Source: Syntrophaceae bacterium UBA1163
GTDB lineage: Bacteria; Desulfobacterota; BSN033; UBA1163
DNA length: 10,507 bases
Assembly (NCBI GenBank): GCA_002311635.1
Contig: DBZJ01000071.1
Coordinates: 1-10,507, forward strand
Reading direction: 5' to 3'
Below, piece by piece: positions 5,325 to 10,507 of this stretch (the first letter of the stretch is position 1; every line of letters begins with the position of its first letter). The notes under the pieces are model-generated. The model did no database searches, was not told the origin of the DNA, and saw nothing but the letters and a program-made list of their open reading frames with translations. The translations under genes were made by a program, and so were the position numbers.

Positions 5325-7142
5325 ATGGACCATTTTAAGATTGACCAAAACCTTTCAGAGTCCATCACGGCCAGTCTGAAAAGAAGGGGCTGCGGCCTTT
5401 CGCCCGAAGAGCTGACCGGGGTGGTAGACATGATCACAGAGGAGGTGATCTATCAGTACGTAGACCGGTTGATCAGTCAGACCGAGACGATCCTCGAGAT
5501 CAATCCGTCTCTAACCGAAAAGGAGATCCTCGAGATCGTTGCCGAAAACGTGGTGGAATTTCTCGGGGCAGAGGCGGCGAGCATACGCATCTACGATCCC
5601 GGAAGGGAGGAGATGATCTCATTCGGTTCTTACCCCGGTCAGGGCGAGGACCGTGAAGAGACGATCCCCTTTGAACATACGATTGCCGGGGAGGTTGTGA
5701 AGACGCATCGAGCTTACTTTGTGCCTAATATTTTGAAAGAGGAGAAGTACAAAAATAAGGAGAAGGTCCAAAAATATGGGATCCGATCCATGTTGGCCGT
5801 CCCGATCTCCATCCCACGGTTCTCCTTAAGGGATGTGGATACGGAAGGAGCCCTCCAGATTTACTACCGGGATAAAGACAAGACATTTACTCCTCTGGAG
5901 GTTAAGATCGCGGAGATGCTTTCGAGGCGGGTCAGCTACGTCGTTGCCAGAAAACGCATCATGGACCTTCAGAAATTGAATTTGACCAAGGATAAGATCG
6001 TGGAGCAGATCTTCGTGAAGCTGGGGCGACGGGAAGGGATCAAGATGAGGGATGTCTTCAACCTAGTCATCCCGGAGTTGGTGGACATCATGCGGATCCA
6101 AAGGTGTTCCCTCTTCTCCGTTAGCGAAGATCGGCGCCATGCCGTTTTGGAGGCCGGGTATCCAGAGATACAGCATGGGATCGGCAAGATCTTCTCCGTC
6201 AAGGATGAACCCTATATTGATGGGGTGGTAAACCAGGTTGGTCCTTTCGGTGAGTTTGAGAATGAGAAGATTCTTCCTTCTTATATTCTCATCCACAACC
6301 CCCAGGAAAGTCATCTCCTCCCTCCAGACCTCAGGCGATTTCTCGAAATCCAGCAAATCCATTCCGTTCTTTATATCCCTCTGAAGGTGAGCGATGCCGT
6401 CAACTATTTCTTGGTCTTCGACGCCCAGGCCCACCACCGAAAATTTACAGACGAAGAGATCGAGATTTTCACCTTTTTTGGCAAGGAATTGATGAAAGGG
6501 CTGAGGCTGGAAAAGATGGACGATATCCTTCATGATTTCAAGAATCCGGCCATTGCCGCAGCAGGATTTGCTAAAAGGATCCAGAAGATCCTGGAAGAAG
6601 GGGAGTTTCCGTCCAAGAAGGAGAAGGTGGCGCAGGCCCTGGATATTATTCTGAAGGAGACATCCCGTATTCAGGAGTTGGCCCTGACCCTCCACGGAGA
6701 GGGAAGAGAGGAAACGGTCGATTTGACGGAAAAGCTGAAGAAGCGCTTCCTCATCAACGAGGAGGCGATGAGAGAGTTAAAGCGGGAAAATGTTCGCTCG
6801 ACCGAAGGCGATTTAGAGTCTCCGTTGTGGATTCGATGCTACCCCCTGCACGTCGAAAGGGTATTAGACAATCTGTTCAACAATGCTTCCAATGCCATTC
6901 CTGAAGGAGGGGGAAACCTCTCCATTCGGTCCTATCGAAAAGACTCCTGGGCAGTGGCCGAGGTGACCAATTCGGGTGAAATTCGAGAAGTGGATAGAGA
7001 CCGGTACCTCCTCGGCGAAGGGAGGGGCAGAGGACTCCACATCACCACCCGACTGGTCAAACAGATGAGAGGAAAGATGGAGGTGGAGTCGGGGGAAGGC
7101 AAGACGACCTTTCGGGTGATGTTTCCTTCCGTCGAACAATAA
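5325..7142 (+). CDS. Cytoplasmic double-GAF sensor histidine kinase
   Basis: This 605-residue protein has no membrane segment. After an N-terminal helical lead (1-50), a first GAF domain spans about 55-210 (AASIRIYDP, YGIRSMLAVPI) and a second about 225-395 (CSLFSV, HSVLYIPLKV, YFLVFDAQ). A HisKA-like helix follows, with the phosphoacceptor His403 in ILHDFKNPAIAAAGF. The ATPase domain has the N-box LDNLFNNASNAIPEGGG (514-530) and a glycine-rich G2 region LGEGRGRGLHIT (563-574). The usual DxGxG G1 motif is replaced by TNSGEI (548-553) and the ATP lid is very short. It should phosphorylate itself and then an unseen response regulator; none is adjacent. The GAF ligand is unknown. The ATG has a poor ribosome site, but the promoter position supports it. 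It precedes the NEW3-ABC operon on the same strand. Confidence 0.9.
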   Translation: MDHFKIDQNLSESITASLKRRGCGLSPEELTGVVDMITEEVIYQYVDRLISQTETILEINPSLTEKEILEIVAENVVEFLGAEAASIRIYDPGREEMISFGSYPGQGEDREETIPFEHTIAGEVVKTHRAYFVPNILKEEKYKNKEKVQKYGIRSMLAVPISIPRFSLRDVDTEGALQIYYRDKDKTFTPLEVKIAEMLSRRVSYVVARKRIMDLQKLNLTKDKIVEQIFVKLGRREGIKMRDVFNLVIPELVDIMRIQRCSLFSVSEDRRHAVLEAGYPEIQHGIGKIFSVKDEPYIDGVVNQVGPFGEFENEKILPSYILIHNPQESHLLPPDLRRFLEIQQIHSVLYIPLKVSDAVNYFLVFDAQAHHRKFTDEEIEIFTFFGKELMKGLRLEKMDDILHDFKNPAIAAAGFAKRIQKILEEGEFPSKKEKVAQALDIILKETSRIQELALTLHGEGREETVDLTEKLKKRFLINEEAMRELKRENVRSTEGDLESPLWIRCYPLHVERVLDNLFNNASNAIPEGGGNLSIRSYRKDSWAVAEVTNSGEIREVDRDRYLLGEGRGRGLHITTRLVKQMRGKMEVESGEGKTTFRVMFPSVEQ

Positions 7143-7243
7143 AAGCACCGTTTTCATTCCTCTTGTCTCCTTTCGTACGTAAGAAGGGCAGGAATAAGAT
7201 TGAAATTCGGAGGGGAAATGTTTTATAAGAGGTGCATGAAGAA

Positions 7244-7263
7244 TTTTTGCAAGAAACTTCTTG
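7244..7263 (+). promoter_or_regulatory. Palindrome overlapping the -35 of the NEW3 operon
   Basis: CAAGAA (7250-7255) and TTCTTG (7258-7263) form a perfect inverted repeat around a 2-bp centre, overlapping the candidate -35 hexamer at 7261. The word TTTTTGCAAGA (7244-7254) also occurs at 5215-5225, upstream of the kinase promoter. This is suggestive of a regulator site but not proof. Confidence 0.4.
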
Positions 7264-7289
7264 ACAATTCTTTGACGAGTGATTACATA
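7261..7289 (+). promoter_or_regulatory. Candidate promoter of the NEW3-ABC operon
   Basis: TTGACA (7261-7266) is a perfect -35 hexamer, followed after 17 nt by TACATA (7284-7289), a poor -10. The start would be near 7296, giving a leader of about 80 nt to the ATG at 7378. The weak -10 suggests dependence on an activator or a low level of expression. Read-through from the kinase gene is also possible, since no terminator is seen at 7143-7240. Confidence 0.45.
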
Positions 7290-7377
7290 TCTTGGACAAA
7301 AAATCCTCTCAGCTTTGTCGATGAATAACGTCTAAATGTTCCAAATTCAAAAACGGATGTGTTTAGGAGGTGGACCT

Positions 7378-8589
7378 ATGCGGGGAGTCAGCCGAAGCCG
7401 GACATCTTTATTGATCTTATTCGTCGCTCTACTCTTTTGTCTCATCCTTCCGTCCCTGGTCCTTGCCCAGGAGGAGAAGAAGGACCTCAGGCCTGAGCGG
7501 GGCATCGCCGTTTTTCCGGAATTCTCCGGAGTGGTTGTGCCCAGGGGAGAGACGGTTCGAATGGATTTGATCCTAGAGGATAAGGGCCGCACGGATGAGA
7601 CCATCGACGTCAAAATTTCCACGATCCCAAAAGGATGGAAGGCCGCACTCAAAGGCGGAAGTTACGTGGTCTCGGGGTTATATGTTCCCAGTGGAAAGAC
7701 GAAGAACCTGGCTCTTACGCTGGAACCTGATAAGACGGTGGGACCTGGAACGTACACCTTTCAGTTCGATGCGCGGACGGCTGATGGAAAATTCACCGCC
7801 TCGAACAAGCTGGATGTCACGGTTGAGGAACGGACCGCAGGTCTGGAGGACATCCAGATTACAACGTCCTATCCGGTACTCCGGGGGCAGACCGATGCCA
7901 AATTCGAGTTCTCTCTGGATATCATGAACAAGAGTGAGGCGGATCGAACGTTCAACCTGGCCGCGGTCGGACCGGAAAAGTGGGAAATCAATTTCAAGCC
8001 TTCGTACGAGCAGAAACAGATCTCCAGTTTCCGGATCAAGGGAGGAACGAGCCAGTCCGTGGCCGTGGAGGTCACGCCGACGAAAGAAGCTTCCCCTGGA
8101 GATTATCCCATCCTGGTAAGAGTGACGTCTGGAGAAAAAAAGGCTGAGGTAAGATTGATGGTCGTCCTGACGGGTATTTATAAGCTCGATGCAGGAACGC
8201 CGTCGGGAAACCTCTCCTTGGAGGCCATGGCGGGGAAACCGGCCAATTTTTCGTTCTTCGTAAAGAACACGGGCTCTGCGGTGAATCGAAACATCACGTT
8301 CTCTTCCTTCAAGCCTGAAAACTGGAATGTGACGTTCAAGCCGGAGAAGATTGATTCCCTCGATCCTGACGCGTTGAAACAAATTGAGGTCACGGTCAAA
8401 CCAGCCGCCCAAGCCCTGGTGGGAGATTATTCCGTAGGGGTGATGGTCAACGGGGAAAAGTCGGACAAGACGATTGAGATGAGAGTGACCGTGAAGGCCT
8501 CCACGGCATGGGGATGGATCGGAATCGGCATCATCATTCTCGTGATCGTCGGACTGAGCGCGCTGTTTATCTATCTGGGGAGACGCTAA
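7378..8589 (+). CDS. Secreted membrane-anchored protein with three NEW3 Ig-like repeats
   Basis: This 403-residue protein has a Sec signal peptide (about 1-30, cleavage after VLA before Gln31), a large extracytoplasmic region and one C-terminal membrane segment (about 378-400) ending in GRR. The exposed part holds three beta-sandwich repeats at about 44-150, 157-266 and 268-373. Each carries a Trp motif (PKGWKAALK, PEKWEINFKP, PENWNVTFKP) and a later GxY strand (GPGTYTFQF, SPGDYPILV, LVGDYSVGV). This is the pattern of NEW3 (COG1470-type) proteins. The ATG at 7378 is chosen over an upstream in-frame ATG at 7336 because AGGAGGT sits 8 nt before it. The gene is followed 1 bp later by the ABC ATPase, so the protein probably acts as an external partner of that transporter. 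Its ligand is unknown. Confidence 0.88.
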   Translation: MRGVSRSRTSLLILFVALLFCLILPSLVLAQEEKKDLRPERGIAVFPEFSGVVVPRGETVRMDLILEDKGRTDETIDVKISTIPKGWKAALKGGSYVVSGLYVPSGKTKNLALTLEPDKTVGPGTYTFQFDARTADGKFTASNKLDVTVEERTAGLEDIQITTSYPVLRGQTDAKFEFSLDIMNKSEADRTFNLAAVGPEKWEINFKPSYEQKQISSFRIKGGTSQSVAVEVTPTKEASPGDYPILVRVTSGEKKAEVRLMVVLTGIYKLDAGTPSGNLSLEAMAGKPANFSFFVKNTGSAVNRNITFSSFKPENWNVTFKPEKIDSLDPDALKQIEVTVKPAAQALVGDYSVGVMVNGEKSDKTIEMRVTVKASTAWGWIGIGIIILVIVGLSALFIYLGRR

Positions 8590-8590
8590 A

Positions 8591-9343
8591 TTGGAAGGAC
8601 AAATCATCATTGAAGCCGAAGAGCTGACGAAGAAGTATGGAACTCAGGTCGCGGTGAATCACCTCACACTTCAGATTCAGCAAGGGGAAGTGTTCGGATT
8701 TCTCGGTCCGAACGGGGCTGGCAAGACGACGACGCTTCTCATGTTCTTGGGTCTCACCGAGCCTACCTCAGGAAAGGTTCGAGTCATTGGGTTCGATCCA
8801 ACACGCGAACCGCTTCGCGTGAAAGAGAAGGTGGGATATCTTCCGGAAAATGTGGGTTTCTACGACGATATGGATGCCCGGCAGAATCTCCGGTTCATCG
8901 CTCGCTTGAACCGAATCCCGGATGGGGTATCCGACAAGAGGATTGACGAGTTGCTCAGAGTGGTGGGCCTTTTTGAAGAGGTGAAGAAGAAAGTGGGGAC
9001 GTATTCGAAAGGGATGAGACAGCGACTGGGGATCGCGGAGGTCCTGATCAAGGAACCCAAGCTCATCTTCCTCGACGAACCGACCATCGGTCTCGACCCG
9101 GACGGGACAAATCGGATGCTCGACCTCATCCACTCCCTGAGCCGGGAAAAGAATATTACGATCTTTCTTTCCTCCCACCTCCTCGATCAGGTTCAGAGGA
9201 TCTGCGATCGGATAGGGATCATGATCAAAGGAAATCTGGTGGCGCTCGGGCCCATTCAAGAACTGGCTAGGAAAAAGCTGGGCGTGGAGAAAGAACATTA
9301 TACGCTCGAAGAGCTTTACATGAAATATTTCAAGGAGGCTTAA
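8591..9343 (+). CDS. ABC transporter ATP-binding protein (ABC-2 type)
   Basis: This 250-residue cytoplasmic ATPase would power the adjacent permease. It shows the Walker A motif GPNGAGKTT (39-47), a Q-loop region GYLPE with Glu86 in place of Gln, a divergent signature YSKGMRQR (138-145), Walker B LIFLDEPT (158-165), a D-loop GLD and the H-loop His196 in SSHLL. YSKGM with GYLPE is typical of the CcmA/NosF-like group of exporters. The C-terminal 30 residues lack a further domain. The start codon is TTG, one base after the stop of the NEW3 gene, with GGGGAG upstream inside that gene; no other plausible start exists near the conserved N terminus. Tight spacing on both sides shows an operon. The direction and substrate of transport are not evident. 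Confidence 0.94.
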   Translation: MEGQIIIEAEELTKKYGTQVAVNHLTLQIQQGEVFGFLGPNGAGKTTTLLMFLGLTEPTSGKVRVIGFDPTREPLRVKEKVGYLPENVGFYDDMDARQNLRFIARLNRIPDGVSDKRIDELLRVVGLFEEVKKKVGTYSKGMRQRLGIAEVLIKEPKLIFLDEPTIGLDPDGTNRMLDLIHSLSREKNITIFLSSHLLDQVQRICDRIGIMIKGNLVALGPIQELARKKLGVEKEHYTLEELYMKYFKEA

Positions 9344-9344
9344 C

Positions 9345-10316
9345 TTGCGCGGTATCTTCACCTTATTCAGAAAAGAGCTGGGGGACCACTTCAGCAGCGT
9401 ACGGTTTTTGATCATCTCCGCGTTGATCGTGATGGTAGGCGTGATTATTGCTTCCATGGCGGGCATGGGCATCCAGGAAGAAGCGAAGGGAGGGGCGAAG
9501 CCCACCCTTCTTTTCTTGTGGCTCTTTACCTCCACCGGAAAACTCTTCTCCTTCGTCCAGTTCATCGGCTTTTTCGGTCCCCTCATCGGCATCTTTCTCG
9601 GATTTGACTCGATCAATCGGGAAAGAGTCTCCCGGACGCTGAGCAAGCTGGCTTCACAGCCCATCTATCGTGACTCGATTATCAACGCAAAGTTTCTGGC
9701 AGGGGTGACGATCATCTCTATTGTATTGGTCGCGATTATCCTGATCATCTCGGGCTTGGGCATTCGACTGATCGGCGTGGTGCCCGGTTCGGAAGAGGTC
9801 GGGCGTCTTGCGATCTACGTGATCACGAGTATTCTGTACATTTCTTTCTGGCTGGGGATATCGATTCTCTTTTCAGTGGTCTTTCGCAGTACGGCCACCT
9901 CTGCGCTGGCCTCCTTAGCGGTCTGGATATTTTTCTCTTTCTTCGTAAGCCTGGGGGCGGGTACCCTTGCCAATGCAATCGCGCCGATCAGTCAAAGCGC
10001 CGCCGGAGTGGACCGCGAGATCGTGATTCAACATGAACGGATACAGCACACGGTTTCCCTTTTTTCTCCCGTGACTCTTTACAGCGACGCCACCTCGTTG
10101 GTCCTCAACCCGATGAATCAAACCACAAGACCCATCGCCTATGCTTTGATGGGACCCCTGGAGAAGCTTTCTGCGGCTCGCTTTCAAAACCCGCTTCCCC
10201 TTTTGCAGAGCCTCCTCATCGTCTGGCAGTATCTTGTTGCCATCGTCGCCATGACTTTCGTCTGTTTCGGAGTTTGTTACCTGGTCTTTATGCGGCAAGA
10301 GATCAGGACAGTCTGA
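9345..10316 (+). CDS. ABC-2 family permease, NosY-like
   Basis: This 323-residue integral membrane protein has about six segments (roughly 21-41, 55-87, 115-138, 155-180, 184-206, 288-316). The cytoplasmic loop after the second segment carries DSINRERVSRTLSKLASQP (88-106), the landmark of NosY/ABC2_membrane_2 permeases. The loop between the fifth and sixth segments (about 208-286) is large and likely extracytoplasmic, a plausible contact for the NEW3 protein. It starts with TTG, preceded by a strong AAGGAGG (9332-9338, 6-nt spacing) inside the end of the ATPase gene; the ATPase stop lies 1 bp upstream. With the ATPase it should form a homodimeric-type transporter. Relatives serve copper-enzyme maturation, gliding or unknown export, so the substrate here is open. 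Confidence 0.92.
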   Translation: MRGIFTLFRKELGDHFSSVRFLIISALIVMVGVIIASMAGMGIQEEAKGGAKPTLLFLWLFTSTGKLFSFVQFIGFFGPLIGIFLGFDSINRERVSRTLSKLASQPIYRDSIINAKFLAGVTIISIVLVAIILIISGLGIRLIGVVPGSEEVGRLAIYVITSILYISFWLGISILFSVVFRSTATSALASLAVWIFFSFFVSLGAGTLANAIAPISQSAAGVDREIVIQHERIQHTVSLFSPVTLYSDATSLVLNPMNQTTRPIAYALMGPLEKLSAARFQNPLPLLQSLLIVWQYLVAIVAMTFVCFGVCYLVFMRQEIRTV

Positions 10317-10326
10317 AAAGATTGAT

Positions 10327-10348
10327 GGGGAGACGGGGAGACACGGAG
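10327..10348. repeat. GGGGAGAC tandem repeat
   Basis: GGGGAGAC occurs twice in tandem (10327-10334, 10335-10342) and continues as ACGGAGA, 11 bp past the permease stop. It is related to the 8-mers at 2298-2312, pointing to a dispersed intergenic family. Confidence 0.4.
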
Positions 10349-10393
10349 ATAGAGATCCTGGAAGAGAAGCAGATGCCAGTTATCTGAGAAGCG

Positions 10394-10460
10394 TTCAAGG
10401 GTTCCAGTATTTTTGCTCAAAATAAAGTATTTAACTTGAACCCTTGACCCCTTGAACCCT
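10394..10460. repeat. Inverted and direct repeats after the permease gene
   Basis: TCAAGGGTTC (10396-10405) is a perfect 10-bp match to the reverse complement at 10439-10448 (GAACCCTTGA). A second partner, CCCTTGAAC (10450-10458), matches 9 bp at 10394-10402, so the CCCTTGA words alternate as direct repeats. The loop is about 33 nt and AT-rich. It could end the NEW3-ABC transcript, but no T run follows the first stem directly. The remainder to the window edge shows no supported gene. Confidence 0.4.
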
Positions 10461-10507
10461 GATTCTTTAATATTTAAACCTTATGGCAACCTCTAAAAAT
10501 GTGAATT

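Noticed and set aside
6063..6695. 210-residue minus-strand ORF opposite the histidine kinase
   Set aside because: Shadow of the GAF/HisKA coding region with no ribosome site or recognisable motif.
7336..7377. Upstream in-frame ATG adding 14 residues to the NEW3 protein
   Set aside because: The extension would put a Cys/Gly segment before the signal peptide and has no ribosome site, whereas AGGAGGT is ideally placed before the ATG at 7378.
7678..8610. 310-residue minus-strand ORF opposite the NEW3 gene
   Set aside because: Long only because of codon bias on the coding strand. It is rich in Arg/His and lacks motifs, while the plus strand has a signal peptide, repeats and an anchor.
8768..9664. 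298-residue minus-strand ORF opposite the ABC genes
   Set aside because: It spans two clear ABC transporter genes and shows no domain of its own.
10484..10507. ATG with a short open frame running off the right edge
   Set aside because: No ribosome binding site and only eight codons visible, so a truncated gene cannot be supported.

Overview
The window looks like chromosomal DNA of a Gram-negative bacterium of about 50% GC. A deltaproteobacterial (Desulfobacterota-like) lineage is my best guess, with low to moderate confidence. Supporting signs are a lipoprotein signal, sigma70-type promoters, strong AGGAGG ribosome binding sites, a soluble GAF-type histidine kinase, a NEW3-domain exporter operon, and AT-rich TTGG/CCAA and GGAGAC repeats between genes. 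No rRNA, tRNA, transposase, phage gene or CRISPR array is visible.

The left half (1-5013) is transcribed from the minus strand. It holds a small lipoprotein (196-732) with its own good promoter; a metallophosphoesterase (913-1848) with a GC-rich palindromic insert inside its reading frame; and a 52-residue zinc-ribbon protein (1999-2157) that resembles the LysW amino-group carrier. After these come a nitroreductase with its own promoter (2383-2889) and a tight two-gene operon of nucleoside hydrolase (4087-5013) and ribokinase-like sugar kinase (3147-4082). That pair would split nucleosides and phosphorylate the released ribose.

The right half (5325-10316) is transcribed from the plus strand, divergently from the nucleoside pair. 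A near-perfect sigma70 promoter (5248-5275) precedes a cytoplasmic double-GAF histidine kinase. After a second intergenic region, with a candidate promoter and an overlapping palindrome, comes a three-gene operon: a secreted, membrane-anchored protein with three Ig-like NEW3 repeats, an ABC ATPase and an ABC-2 (NosY-like) permease. The last two begin with TTG codons. Together the three look like a membrane transport or envelope-remodelling complex of unknown substrate.

The best leads are the LysW-like mini-protein with an acidic Glu-Glu C terminus, the palindrome inserted in the phosphoesterase gene, the NEW3-ABC operon and its possible link to the kinase, and the repeat-rich intergenic DNA. 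I see no clearly unprecedented multi-gene system; most genes fall into known families.
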